A stretch of DNA of 64,000 bases from Fibrobacteria bacterium (GCA_020633825.1 JACKCV010000001.1:248001-312000); one strand, 5' to 3'; positions 18,116 through 27,441 are shown, counted from the stretch's first letter. Notes: generated from the sequence alone by a model not told the origin. Made by a program: numbers and translations.

Positions 18116-20281
18116 CTAGATGGACTTGGTCTGGTAGCGATGGAGCCGTCGACCGAACCGCGTTCCATAGATGGGCGCCATGAGATCCACATCGTTGATC
18201 ACCACACCGACGACGTTGATTTCGGATTGTTGGATGCGTCGGCGGCAGGTGATCAGATCACCGGTCGTGTGCGCGCCGTGTCGAAGCACCATCAAGGAAG
18301 TGCCTGCGAATTGACCGATGGTGTCGGCGTCGGTCACGGCCAGCAAGGGGGCCACGTCCATGATGACCACGTCGTAGCGATCGGACAATTCCTGCATCAA
18401 GGGGATCATCCTCGGAGAATTCATCAGATCGTTCGTGCGGCCCGAGACCTGGCCCGCGGCGAGGAAGCTCAAGCCGGGGACATCGACGGCGGACATGGCT
18501 TCCTGCATGGTGAATTCACCGGCCAGCACGTTGGAAAGACCCCGTCCGCGATAGAGTCCGAAGGACTTGTGCAGATGACCCCTGCGGAGGTCCGCATCGA
18601 CAAGCGCGACCTTGAGGCCGGTCTGGGCGAGGAGAATGGCGAGATTGGCACTCACGAACGACTTGCCATCGTCCGGGCTGACACCGGTGATGGTGACGAT
18701 CTTGTTGGCTCCTTTGGCGATGGCATTCATCAATGGGATCCGAAGGATTCGAATGCATTCCAAAGCCACATGTTCCTGGATGGAATGTGCCAGGATGTGG
18801 ATTCCCTTCTTGCCATCGGCGATCCGGGACTCCAGTTGGCGTTGTTCCCTGACCCGGGGAATCAAGGTCATCACAGGCTTCTCAAGGATGTCTTCGATCA
18901 ACTGGGGGTCCTCGATGCCACCAAGCAGGATGCGAAGAGCGACAGCCAGGCCGCAGCCGAAGAGGAACGCTCCAAAAACCGCTCCAACGACCAGGTTCTT
19001 CTTCTTGGGCTTTTGCGGACGCAGACTCGGGATCGCGGGATCGATGATCTTGGCGCTGGGAACGGCTTGTTCCGCGACGACCCTGTAATTGTGGGCTTCC
19101 TTGACCACGGAGGTGTACATCTCTTCGGCGACATCTGCCTCCCGGTTCAGACGCAAAATTTCCTGTTGCTGTACCGGGAGGGAGCGCATGGAGCCCATTT
19201 GGCGCGAAATCTGGATCTTCAGCAGTCCGAGGGCGGAATCGATGGTCACGATGGCCGGGTGGCCGGGGCGGAACCTCTCCGAGGCCTCCTTGCGCTTTTG
19301 CTCGAAATCTTGAACCTGCTGCTGGAGCCTTTGCAACTGCTCCATGGCGATGTTGGTCTCATGACCGATATCCAGCGCACCTGTGAGCTTCCTGTAGCCG
19401 TGGAGAGCCGATTCCGCGCTGTCCATCGCCTTCTTGAGCCCTGGAAGCTGTGCCTCAAGAAATTGGGCCCGACGCTCCGCTGCTGCGGCGTTTTGGAGAG
19501 CTCCAGCCTCCTGGTACACCCGCATGATGGTATCGAGGATTCTTGCCGTCAGATGGGGATCGGTTCCCTCGAGGGAGAGGGCCATGAGGCCGGTCTTCTT
19601 CCCTTCTTCGGAAATGGAAAGAACCTTGTTCAGATTCTCGATAGCCTCCTGGCTGCCCGATTTCATGAGTTTGAAGACCTGGCCTGGAGCCGCATTGCGA
19701 ATGGATCGGACGCGCAGGGTGAAGCCAAGGGTGTTGGAGGAGGAATCGACGGTCTCCCCGGTGCTGGCGCTCAAGAGTACGGTGCCCAGGGAGTCTCGAA
19801 GTTCGTATTTCCCCAAGGAATCGACGGCGACCAGGTCGAAGGGAGTCTCGAGGTACTGCGCGGGCATTCGGAGCACTTCGAGGTCGATCTCGGGAACGGG
19901 TCGACGCAACAACCGCTTGAAGAAGGTCCCTTCCGCTCCCACCTGGAGATCGAGGTTCATGCGATCCACGACCTCGCCCATGACATTGCGGCTGCGAAGA
20001 AGCCCGATTTCGCCATCGGAGGAAATTTCCGACGACAAGTATTTCTGCATCTGGGTGAATTCGGACGGGGCGGATTGATTGTCCGTCTTGATGTCCAGCT
20101 GCATCAGCGAGGAGGCGACGTAGATCGGTTTGGATGTCAGGGCGATGACGACACCAGCGATCGCACCGAGCAGCGTCAGGCCGGCGACAAGGTACCGCCT
20201 CTTCCAGACCTGGAAAACCATGTCCTGGAGGGTGAGCGTGTTGTTGAAGTCCGGTTTGGCGAGCGGGTCGATGTGGTTCAT
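18116..20281 (-). CDS. wzc: Wzc-type chain-length determinant with BY-kinase domain
   Basis: A 721-aa inner-membrane co-polymerase and autokinase. An N-terminal Wzz region has a first TM at about 31-50, followed by a long periplasmic coiled-coil part with the GNVR-like FRPGHPAIVTID, a second TM at about 435-455, and a cytoplasmic tyrosine-kinase domain. Walker A is GVSPDDGKSFVSANLA, Walker A' is VALVDADLRRG, and Walker B is YDVVIMDVAPLL, a variant of the usual DTPP. The C-terminal tail (YGTRFGRRLHRYQTKSI) has only two tyrosines instead of the usual cluster, so regulation by multi-site phosphorylation is doubtful. Coupled to Wza by an ATGA overlap. Confidence 0.93.
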   Translation of the reverse strand: MNHIDPLAKPDFNNTLTLQDMVFQVWKRRYLVAGLTLLGAIAGVVIALTSKPIYVASSLMQLDIKTDNQSAPSEFTQMQKYLSSEISSDGEIGLLRSRNVMGEVVDRMNLDLQVGAEGTFFKRLLRRPVPEIDLEVLRMPAQYLETPFDLVAVDSLGKYELRDSLGTVLLSASTGETVDSSSNTLGFTLRVRSIRNAAPGQVFKLMKSGSQEAIENLNKVLSISEEGKKTGLMALSLEGTDPHLTARILDTIMRVYQEAGALQNAAAAERRAQFLEAQLPGLKKAMDSAESALHGYRKLTGALDIGHETNIAMEQLQRLQQQVQDFEQKRKEASERFRPGHPAIVTIDSALGLLKIQISRQMGSMRSLPVQQQEILRLNREADVAEEMYTSVVKEAHNYRVVAEQAVPSAKIIDPAIPSLRPQKPKKKNLVVGAVFGAFLFGCGLAVALRILLGGIEDPQLIEDILEKPVMTLIPRVREQRQLESRIADGKKGIHILAHSIQEHVALECIRILRIPLMNAIAKGANKIVTITGVSPDDGKSFVSANLAILLAQTGLKVALVDADLRRGHLHKSFGLYRGRGLSNVLAGEFTMQEAMSAVDVPGLSFLAAGQVSGRTNDLMNSPRMIPLMQELSDRYDVVIMDVAPLLAVTDADTIGQFAGTSLMVLRHGAHTTGDLITCRRRIQQSEINVVGVVINDVDLMAPIYGTRFGRRLHRYQTKSI

Positions 20282-21420
20282 TCCGGCACCTTCTTGGTGT
20301 CGAGGATTCCTTGGACACCAGCGTTGTAGAGTTGAACTGTGGGGAGCACCAGGCCAACCACGCGATTCCAGAGAACAAGATTGGTCGCATCGACGAAGAC
20401 GAGGTCGCGGGCTTCCAAGGGAAAGCGGTCGGCCATCGCCAATGCCAGCGGGGAGCGGGCATCGAGATGCCAGACTCTGACTCGGTCGCCCTGTTGGCGG
20501 ATCACGTAGACGCCTTTTGTCTGCGCGGTCGTCAGGTCGAGTCCGCCTGCTTCGGCCAGGGCCTGCACGAGCGAGAGGCGCCCGGATTTGAGCGGGACCG
20601 ACGTCTGGCTCCGAACCTCGCCCATCACGTAGACCTTCTCTTCGTCGGTCGAGGGGACGCGTATGGCATCGCCCTGCTTGAGGAAGATGTGGGAGGCGAT
20701 GGATCCGGTCTGGTCGACCTGGAGCGCGTCGACGATGAAGACTCTCCCGTCTCGTTGCAATTCGACTCGTGTCAGGTCGCCATTGCCGGCGGTCGTCCCT
20801 GCTTGCGACAGGACCTCCAGCAGGGACGTTGGAGTTTCCGTCAGGGCTATGGGGCCTGGATTGGAAACCGCCCCGTATAGGAATGCTTTGCGACTTCTGA
20901 AGGAGGAAACCTTCACATCCAGCTGGGGTGCATTCAGGTAGGGCTTGAGGGCCTCGCGCAACTTTTCCCGGACCTCACCGACGGTGAGGCCTTTTGCTTC
21001 GACCAGTCCCGCGTAGGGGTAGAAGAATCGGCCCTCCGCATCGATGGTTTGGCCGGATGCGATATCGGATCGGTATTCGCCGAGTGGCGAGGTGAGTTCC
21101 GGGTGCTCCCATACGGCAACGGTCAGGACGTCGAAGGGTCCGAGTTTGTAGGCACCGGGAACGAAGTTCGTGAGCGACGTGTCAGGTTGCGCCACCTTGT
21201 TTCGGCGCTCCCGCAACAAGTCGTTGATGGTGGATGCCTGAAGGGATTGCAATTCGATGCGTACTCCACCCACGACGGCGGAGGTGTCCACCAAGCCTGA
21301 GGCGGGAGCTCGCGAAGAGAACCTCATACCAGGAGCCACCGCGCATCCGGAGGTGAAAACCATCAGAACGCCGAATGAAAACAGCTTGCGGACCGCTACC
21401 AAGCGTGATATGGTACTCAT
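20278..21420 (-). CDS. wza: Wza-type outer-membrane polysaccharide export lipoprotein
   Basis: A 380-aa export protein. A lipoprotein signal MSTISRLVAVRKLFSFGVL ends in FTSGC with the acylated Cys at 26. It is followed by a Poly_export domain (YKLGPFDVLTVAVWEHPE) and SLBB-type domains (KAFLYGAVSNPGPIAL; VYVMGEVRSQTSVPL). It forms the outer-membrane and periplasmic conduit working with Wzc. ATG 21420 is preferred because it starts a clean signal peptide; the longer frame adds a non-signal extension. Confidence 0.93.
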   Translation of the reverse strand: MSTISRLVAVRKLFSFGVLMVFTSGCAVAPGMRFSSRAPASGLVDTSAVVGGVRIELQSLQASTINDLLRERRNKVAQPDTSLTNFVPGAYKLGPFDVLTVAVWEHPELTSPLGEYRSDIASGQTIDAEGRFFYPYAGLVEAKGLTVGEVREKLREALKPYLNAPQLDVKVSSFRSRKAFLYGAVSNPGPIALTETPTSLLEVLSQAGTTAGNGDLTRVELQRDGRVFIVDALQVDQTGSIASHIFLKQGDAIRVPSTDEEKVYVMGEVRSQTSVPLKSGRLSLVQALAEAGGLDLTTAQTKGVYVIRQQGDRVRVWHLDARSPLALAMADRFPLEARDLVFVDATNLVLWNRVVGLVLPTVQLYNAGVQGILDTKKVPE

Positions 21421-21486
21421 AAGAGAGGTTCCCTTCCAGGAATTGAACTGGATTTGTGGAGCAAACATAGGAATGACAACAACTTG

Positions 21487-22677
21487 TCAGGCCACGATCA
21501 TGCGGATCAAACTCCTGATTCCAGTGATCTTCCGCTCCATTTCCTCCTTGGAATCGAAGCGAAGCAGCGATTCCCCGATGACCCCCGCTGCACCGGTGAA
21601 GGCCTGCACCGAATCGCCAGGATGGACTTTCAGGAAGTGGTCCACGAGGTTGTCTTTCTCGAATTCGGGATCGAATTCGCAACCTTGGAAGGTGCCGGCT
21701 TCCAGGCAACTGAGGTCGTAGGTCGCCCAGTATCCCTCCGGATCGATCTGGTGGATGGACTCGAAGGGCTCTCCAACCGCGGAAAGGACCGTGGCAGCAA
21801 TCATGTCAACGCCGGTGGATGTCTTCGCAAGATGGGGAATCCAGCCTCCACCTGGTCGGGGGGCGATTTCCATCAGGATGGGAACGCCATCAGGAGCGAT
21901 TCGAACGTCGAAATTGTAGGGGCCGTTCCGCAATTTCAGGAGGTCGAAGGCGCGTTGGATCTCCGCATCGATGGCAGCGACAGTTTCCGGAGGGTGATCG
22001 AGAGGAACCGTGCAACAGATCGCGTACAGAGGTGCGATGGGATCGCGTACATCGTTGGTGTAGAGTCGGAACGCAAGTTTTCCGTCAACCGAAAACCCGT
22101 CACCCGTCATGGCAGGCCCGATGCTCTCCACGAATTCCTCGAGGATGATGGGGCCGGAGCGGGAAAATTGCAAGGCCTCGCCCACTGCGATCTCCAGCTG
22201 CGAAGGGTGTTCCACGGTGGAGACTCCGCGGCTCGCCGAGGAGTCGACGGGCTTCACCACCAATGGGTATCGCAAGCCACATTCGGCAGCCAAGTGGGCC
22301 TGGTCTGGAGTGAGGGTGCAGGAGCGCGGAGTGCGGAATCCGTTTTTCTCGAGGAATTCCCGGAAGCGACCCTTGTTGGTCAGGGTGACAACGGATTCGT
22401 ACGGGTGCGTCGGGAGTCCGAGGGATTCGCAGACCCAGGCAGCGGTCGGGCCGGTCAGATCGCTCGCGTAGGCGACTCCATCGATCCCGATTCGTTTCGC
22501 GAGCGCCAGAACCGCTTCTCTATCGACGGTGTTGACTTCGTGGGACTCGTCGGCAAGCGCATGACCGGGGTTGGAGGGCGTATTGTCGCAGGTGATCACG
22601 TACAACCCCAGTTCCCGGGCCTTCTCGATGAGCGGTATCTGGGAATAGGACGCCCCTAGGATGAGGATCTTCTTCAT
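21487..22677 (-). CDS. ATP-grasp domain ligase, paralogue of 3137-4330
   Basis: A 396-aa ATP-grasp protein with N-terminal MKKILILGASYSQIPLIEKA, DNTPSNPGHALAD, the ATP loop PLVVKPVDSSASRGV and metal-site ILMEIAPRPGGG. It shares DN(T/V)PSNPGH, RAFDLL and YNFDVRI with the ligase in the plus-strand cluster, so the two are paralogues placed in opposing operons of the same locus. The ATG 22677 is preceded by GGAG at a suitable distance. Likely ligates an amino- or carboxy-bearing sugar; substrate unknown. Confidence 0.87.
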   Translation of the reverse strand: MKKILILGASYSQIPLIEKARELGLYVITCDNTPSNPGHALADESHEVNTVDREAVLALAKRIGIDGVAYASDLTGPTAAWVCESLGLPTHPYESVVTLTNKGRFREFLEKNGFRTPRSCTLTPDQAHLAAECGLRYPLVVKPVDSSASRGVSTVEHPSQLEIAVGEALQFSRSGPIILEEFVESIGPAMTGDGFSVDGKLAFRLYTNDVRDPIAPLYAICCTVPLDHPPETVAAIDAEIQRAFDLLKLRNGPYNFDVRIAPDGVPILMEIAPRPGGGWIPHLAKTSTGVDMIAATVLSAVGEPFESIHQIDPEGYWATYDLSCLEAGTFQGCEFDPEFEKDNLVDHFLKVHPGDSVQAFTGAAGVIGESLLRFDSKEEMERKITGIRSLIRMIVA

Positions 22678-22709
22678 ATCTGGCTCCATTATGGGATGAG
22701 TCGAGTCGG

Positions 22710-23840
22710 TCACCGGCAGACATCCACGATCCAGTTCCCGTCCGGCATCCGGTTGAGAGTGTGGATTCCCTTGGCTCCTGGAGGGGGATCGATCCGGTTT
22801 TGGAAAGTTTCCCGGTACTCCGACCTGGACAGAGCGTCAACGCGATGGATGACGATGCCCGTCCCGTATCCTGCTCTGCAGTCCTGGGAAGGGCGGAGGA
22901 GACCGTTTTCTGACTCGATGAAGGCGCCTGCCGGCCGAGCTCCGGAAAGAAAGGTCGAAACAGGATTCTCCGGGTGTGGATGGAATGGACCGTTTTCCAG
23001 GTCTTCCGACCAGAATATGTCCAGGCGCGAGGAGTGGTCCTGGGGGTCGCTTCCGCCACTGGACACGAAAAGCCACCACAAGCCTTCATGGCGAAGAAGC
23101 ATGGGGTCGTGCCAGGGCCGGCCTTGAAGCAATTCCCGCCTCTTCTCCCATTTACGGGGGAAGTCGGTCGCCTCCCAAAGCTCCACCGTTCCCGCTTCAC
23201 CACTTTCAGGGATCATGAAGACCCGGTTCTCCAGCCTGAAAATATTCGGCCAGGAGAGGTGGTGAGGGCGTGGAAGGATTTCCCCCGGCTCGACCTCCCA
23301 GCGATCCCCTTGTTTCCGGGCGATCCGAAGGCGGCCTCGGTCGTCGGGGAGCATCTCCTCGAATGCCAGCCATTCCTGGCCCCCGCGCTCCATGGGGAAG
23401 GGGTCGGCTCGAAGAATCCCGGGCGAAGGAAGGATGGGTGTCGTGGTCGCCGGACCCGATTGGAAAGGGGAGCTGCGAAGTAATTCAAGCCCCCAGGTCG
23501 GGCGATGGAAGCGCCCCGCCAGCAAACGAAACGGTGCGGACTTGATCGAGCCTCGTGGAATGGTGGGGTTCGTTCGAATGGGGGATGTCGCGCGGATCAA
23601 ATCGCCGCGATTCCTGGATACAGCTGATTTCCAAACCTTGAAAGCACTGAAAGGCGAGGCGTGCAGGATCGCCTCGAAGCCCCAATCGATCCCGGACTGG
23701 TTGTCCAGGAACCGACCTCGAAGTGCATCCTTTCCGAACCAGGACCTCAGGATGTGCATGAATTCCCTGACCCGGAAGGCTGGTCCCCGATTTCCCTTGG
23801 GAGCCACTTCGAAGAAGTAGTCCTCGTTGGACGATCTCAT
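22710..23840 (-). CDS. Five-bladed beta-propeller, GINT1-like protein
   Basis: A 376-aa protein whose motifs ILRADPFPMERGG, HLSWPNIFRLENRVFMIPES, WHDPMLLRHEGLWWLF and RPAGAFIE...LLRPSQDC resemble the beta-propeller domain of plant glucosamine inositolphosphorylceramide transferase (GINT1) and its bacterial relatives in polysaccharide loci. Glycosidase families 43/62 share the fold. No signal peptide, so it is cytoplasmic, consistent with a transferase. It overlaps the GlgA-like gene by ATGA. The family resemblance is from memory of motifs, and the function is inference. Confidence 0.6.
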   Translation of the reverse strand: MRSSNEDYFFEVAPKGNRGPAFRVREFMHILRSWFGKDALRGRFLDNQSGIDWGFEAILHASPFSAFKVWKSAVSRNRGDLIRATSPIRTNPTIPRGSIKSAPFRLLAGRFHRPTWGLELLRSSPFQSGPATTTPILPSPGILRADPFPMERGGQEWLAFEEMLPDDRGRLRIARKQGDRWEVEPGEILPRPHHLSWPNIFRLENRVFMIPESGEAGTVELWEATDFPRKWEKRRELLQGRPWHDPMLLRHEGLWWLFVSSGGSDPQDHSSRLDIFWSEDLENGPFHPHPENPVSTFLSGARPAGAFIESENGLLRPSQDCRAGYGTGIVIHRVDALSRSEYRETFQNRIDPPPGAKGIHTLNRMPDGNWIVDVCR

Positions 23841-25300
23841 CGGGCCCTGATCTTCCTCAACGCATGCCTGTAGACCATCTCGTACAATGGCACGGAGGCA
23901 TCCCAGGAAAAGTCCCGATCCATCACTCGCCGGCGCATCTGGTCGAAGTGCGCGGGTCTGTCGAAAAACGTCCCGAGGGCCCAGCCCAAGGTTCCGTGGA
24001 GGCTATCCGGGGTGTAGTCGTTGAAGACAAATCCGTCACCGCCGCCGTCCCTCTCGATGTAGTTCCAGACGGTGTCGGCAAGCCCCCCGGTCTTGCGGAC
24101 CAGCGGAAGCGTTCCGTAGCGCATGGCATACATCTGCGATAATCCACAGGGCTCGAATTGACTGGGCATGAGGTAGAGATCGGATCCGGCGTAGACCTTG
24201 TGGGCGAGGTCTTCCCGGTACCCGATCCAACTGCCCACGAGCCCGGGGTACCTCCGCTGAAGGTCGCTGACCCACCATTCGTAGTGGCGATCGCCGGATC
24301 CAACCATAACGAATTGGATATGCATTTCGCGGATGGCCCTTTCCATCACCGGCTCGATCAGGTCGAAACCCTTGCCAGGGGCGATCCTCGATACGATGGA
24401 AACGATGCACCTGGAGCCGTCCTGGTGCAATCCGAGCTCCTTCTGCAAGGACCGTCGGCATTCCAGGCGGCTGGAGAGGTCGTTCGACGAGAAATTCCTC
24501 GCGATGGCGGCATCCGTGCTGGGGTCGTAGTGCTGTTCGTCAATTCCATTGAGGATGCCAAACAGATCGGAGGAGCGGCGGGCAAGGACTTGGTGCAAGC
24601 CCTGCCCTCCGATCGGGCCTTGAATCTCCTTCGCGTACGTCGGGCTTACCGTGGTGATCGCATCGGCGAAGGCGATCCCACCCTTCAGGAGATTCACGCC
24701 CTTGTGATCCTCGAACTTGTCCGCAGTGAAATGCTCGGGTCCGAGTCCCATCCATCTCATCACACCTGCATCACCTTGGCCCTGGTAGGCGAGGTTGTGA
24801 AGAGTCAGGACGGTGGCGGTCTGCGAAAGCGGAGAACCCCAGGCGTCCCAGGTCTTCCGGAAGGCCGCGGCTGGAGCCGCCTGCCAATCGTGCGCGTGGA
24901 TGACGTCCGGGATCCAGTCCAGATCCTTGCAGGCTTGCAAAGCCGCTTTGCTGAGGAATGCGAACCGCTCGTTGTTGTCGTGGAAGGAGTGGCCGTTGTG
25001 GTCGTAGATCCCGGGCCGGCCGAACATCGCCGAGTGGTCGATGAACCAGGTCTCCACTCCTGGAGCATGGTCCGTCTCATAGAGGCCGCACCAGACTTCC
25101 GCTGTTCCCATGTGGACACAAAGGGTCTGCCTGAACCCAATGCCGAATTGTGCTCGGTTGATTCTCCCATAGAGTGGAATGCAAATCCGAACGGAATGTC
25201 CGGCTCTTGCCAATGCCTTGGGCAGGGAGCCGACCACTCCCGCTAACCCGCCGGTAGTGACATAGGGATGTGATTCCGACGCGATGAACAAGATTTTCAT
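23837..25300 (-). CDS. glgA: Glycogen synthase-like GT5 glucosyltransferase with altered donor loop
   Basis: A 487-aa GT5 enzyme of the GlgA family, the normal length. The C-terminal signature PSQFEPCGLSQMYAMRYGTLPLV followed by RKTGGLADTV is intact, as is HAHDWQAAPA. The N-terminal KTGGL loop is changed: residues 15-19 read TTGGL, so the lysine that contacts ADP-glucose in E. coli GlgA (K15) is Thr, and the following Asp21 is Gly. The gene is first in the long polysaccharide operon rather than near other glycogen genes. It may be a glucan synthase with altered donor preference recruited to exopolysaccharide synthesis, or an ordinary GlgA. A -10-like TAGATT lies 12 nt upstream. Confidence 0.88.
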   Translation of the reverse strand: MKILFIASESHPYVTTGGLAGVVGSLPKALARAGHSVRICIPLYGRINRAQFGIGFRQTLCVHMGTAEVWCGLYETDHAPGVETWFIDHSAMFGRPGIYDHNGHSFHDNNERFAFLSKAALQACKDLDWIPDVIHAHDWQAAPAAAFRKTWDAWGSPLSQTATVLTLHNLAYQGQGDAGVMRWMGLGPEHFTADKFEDHKGVNLLKGGIAFADAITTVSPTYAKEIQGPIGGQGLHQVLARRSSDLFGILNGIDEQHYDPSTDAAIARNFSSNDLSSRLECRRSLQKELGLHQDGSRCIVSIVSRIAPGKGFDLIEPVMERAIREMHIQFVMVGSGDRHYEWWVSDLQRRYPGLVGSWIGYREDLAHKVYAGSDLYLMPSQFEPCGLSQMYAMRYGTLPLVRKTGGLADTVWNYIERDGGGDGFVFNDYTPDSLHGTLGWALGTFFDRPAHFDQMRRRVMDRDFSWDASVPLYEMVYRHALRKIRAR

Positions 25301-25598
25301 GAATACCGGATAAATCTAGGTTATGGACCTTGCAGGGATCGCGCATCCTTCAATCTGGCGAACATTCCCGTCGTGATGCCACGATTGATCGTGCGAGGGA
25401 GGTTTTTTGATCCTTCGGATCGAAGCCTCATTGCCGGGATTCCGCGACAAGTGCCGAGCCAAGGTCGAATCTTCCATATGCATCCACCTCACCCTAGGCA
25501 ACTACATTGTATCCGGGACAAGGCGAATTTATTGGCTCAACGACTTCTGCAGGAATGAATTTTCTCATTGTATCATTCACAACCTAGGCACGCAATAG
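25301..25598. other. Divergent intergenic region between the operon and a glycosyltransferase gene
   Basis: This 298-bp region is AT-richer than its surroundings and must hold the promoters of two divergent units. Apart from the minus-strand TAGATT near 25313 I see no convincing paired -35/-10, gene or hairpin. Confidence 0.4.
25313..25318 (-). promoter_or_regulatory. Candidate -10 box of the polysaccharide operon
   Basis: TAGATT on the minus strand lies 12 nt upstream of the GlgA-like start codon. The same hexamer recurs before other starts in this window. No strong -35 is visible 16-18 bp further upstream. This would give a leader of only a few nucleotides. Confidence 0.4.
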
Positions 25599-26789
25599 AT
25601 GACTGATTCTCCAGATTTTCACGTGCACGTGGCAGGTCTCAGAGGATTCCCAGGAGTTCAAGGGGGTGTCGAGCGACACTGCGAAAACCTGTACCCCCGA
25701 GTTCGCCAGTTCGGTTTCCAGCCCTGTGTGTATGCTCGAGCTGGATATGTGAATCGGCAACCTTACAGGCATGCAGGTGTCGACGTGATCCCGCTTGCGA
25801 CCATCCGGACCGCAGGAATCGAAGCCATCGCCCATACCGGAATGGCCATTTTGAATGCGCAAACGCGCGGAGCAAGACTGCTTCATCTCCATGCGATCGG
25901 ACCGGCGATCTGGACTCCGTTCGCTCGTCGGTTGGGGATGAAGGTCGTCGTGACCCACCATGGGTTCGATTACAACCGCAAGAAGTGGGGTGATAGCGCA
26001 AAGGCACTCCTGCGCAGGGGTGAGAACGCTGCCATCAGAAGCGCAGACGCGGTCATCTGCATATCGGAGGAGATCCGGTCGAGTGTCGCTGCCAGATCTC
26101 CGAGAGGCATCATCGAGCGCATCCCCAACGGCGTTCTTCCGGCGGGACCCGCACCTTCCGTGGACTTGATCAAGCCTTTTGGACTGGAGGCAAGAAAATA
26201 TTTCTTGCTGACGGCACGCTTCGTGGAAGAAAAGGGGATCACGGACCTCATAGAGGCCTGGGCCCATTCCGGATTACGGGAGCAGTGCCAGCTTGTCATC
26301 GCTGGGGGCGAGGATCATCCTTCCGACTACGGAGTCCGAGTGAAGTTGCTCGCCAAGGAAAAGGGAGCCTGTCTTCCGGGCATCCTCTCCGGGGACACTC
26401 TGCATGCCATGTATGCCCATGCTCGGGCCTTCATCCTTCCGTCGTATCACGAGGGATTGCCCATATCCTTGCTGGAGGCGATGTCCTGGGGGCTGCCTGC
26501 AGGTGCGTCGTCCATCCCGGCGAATCTCGAAGTGGGATTGGAGACGGGGTGTTACTGCACCCCGGGAGACCGGGGTTCGATCGCCCAGGTCCTTCGGCAC
26601 CTCTACAACGGGCCTGACAGGACAGATCACTCCTCGCTGATGACCACCTACGATTGGGATGCGATAGCGCGCTCGACCGCCGACCTCTATCGAAGGGTCC
26701 TCGGGGAAGATGTGCCGCCCTCGGCTGGTCCGCTTCCCGCACTCAAACCGAGATTCCAATATTTCGGAAGGCAGAGGTCGGCTCGCTAG
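25599..26789 (+). CDS. Glycosyltransferase family 4
   Basis: A 396-aa GT-B glycosyltransferase. The N terminus has the glycine-rich acceptor loop GLRGFPGVQGGVERHCENL, as in DUF1972/WcaI-like rhamnosyl- or glucosyl-transferases. The donor half has ERIPNGVLPAG, LLTARFVEEKGITDLIEAW and the E-x7-E region YHEGLPISLLEAMSWGLP. It is transcribed away from the polysaccharide operon and 62 bp before the pseudopilin module. Likely part of the envelope polysaccharide machinery. Confidence 0.9.
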   Translation: MTDSPDFHVHVAGLRGFPGVQGGVERHCENLYPRVRQFGFQPCVYARAGYVNRQPYRHAGVDVIPLATIRTAGIEAIAHTGMAILNAQTRGARLLHLHAIGPAIWTPFARRLGMKVVVTHHGFDYNRKKWGDSAKALLRRGENAAIRSADAVICISEEIRSSVAARSPRGIIERIPNGVLPAGPAPSVDLIKPFGLEARKYFLLTARFVEEKGITDLIEAWAHSGLREQCQLVIAGGEDHPSDYGVRVKLLAKEKGACLPGILSGDTLHAMYAHARAFILPSYHEGLPISLLEAMSWGLPAGASSIPANLEVGLETGCYCTPGDRGSIAQVLRHLYNGPDRTDHSSLMTTYDWDAIARSTADLYRRVLGEDVPPSAGPLPALKPRFQYFGRQRSAR

Positions 26790-26816
26790 GTTCGGCCTGG
26801 AGGGGATAACTCCCTC

Positions 26817-26845
26817 TTGCGCCATGAGTTGGACAATGGGATAAT
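26817..26845 (+). promoter_or_regulatory. Promoter of the first pseudopilin module
   Basis: TTGCGC (26817-26822), a 17-bp spacer, then GATAAT (26840-26845) preceded by TGG. The start codon of the first pseudopilin follows only 6 nt after the -10, so the transcript would be leaderless or nearly so, although GGAG sits in those 6 nt. Confidence 0.5.
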
Positions 26846-26851
26846 GGAGTC

Positions 26852-27439
26852 ATGCCCAGACCTTGTTTCATACAGGGAGCCGGGCGCCCTTCCCAGGGGT
26901 TTACCATCATCGAACTCATGGTCGTCGTGATCCTCGTCGGGATCGTGGCGGCGATGTCCTACAGCGGATGGACTCGGGTGATGTGGCGCGTGAAGGCTTT
27001 CGGGGCGGCCGACGAATTCCGAGGCGCGCTCTTGCAGGCGCGTTCCGACGCGGTGGTGCGCAAACGCCACAGCGGCGTCTTCTTCGACCTGGCGGGCCAA
27101 CGCTACTTGCGTTTCGTCGATTCCTCCGCCTTCGACGAGCACGACGGCAGGTTCTCCCCCTCGGAACGGGTCCTGCAAGCTTGGACCGCGCTTCCCCGGC
27201 ACCTGCAGCTCTACTCCCTGCAATCCTCGATCGGCGCTCCGGTGGTCCTCCGACCTTGCGGGGGGAGCCTCGTGGCGATTCCGGACTCCCCCCAGATGGG
27301 GGCCTATTCCATCGTCTTCACCCCGGAAGGCCGCAGCATGGCGACCTTGCATGTCGAGTTCGGCGTGGAAGGCTATCCCAACGACACGTTCCGGATCGAC
27401 GTCCTCCCTCCCACCGGCCTCGTCACCCTGGAGCATTGA
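26852..27439 (+). CDS. GspH/FimT-like minor pseudopilin, module copy 1
   Basis: A 195-aa type IV pilin-like protein. A basic leader ends in the prepilin peptidase site G/FTIIELMVVVILVGIVAAM, with Glu at +5, followed by a GspH-like globular domain beginning DEFRGALLQARSDAVVRK. It would be inserted in the inner membrane and processed by PilD, serving as a minor pilin or pseudopilin. First gene of the module, followed 2 bp later by the next gene. Paralogue of 30807-31391. Confidence 0.87.
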   Translation: MPRPCFIQGAGRPSQGFTIIELMVVVILVGIVAAMSYSGWTRVMWRVKAFGAADEFRGALLQARSDAVVRKRHSGVFFDLAGQRYLRFVDSSAFDEHDGRFSPSERVLQAWTALPRHLQLYSLQSSIGAPVVLRPCGGSLVAIPDSPQMGAYSIVFTPEGRSMATLHVEFGVEGYPNDTFRIDVLPPTGLVTLEH

Positions 27440-27441
27440 CC

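Noticed and set aside
17870..20329. Very long plus-strand frame opposite Wzc
   Set aside because: It is antisense to a well-recognised Wzc gene with all kinase motifs; it arises from GC-biased third positions and has no domain content.
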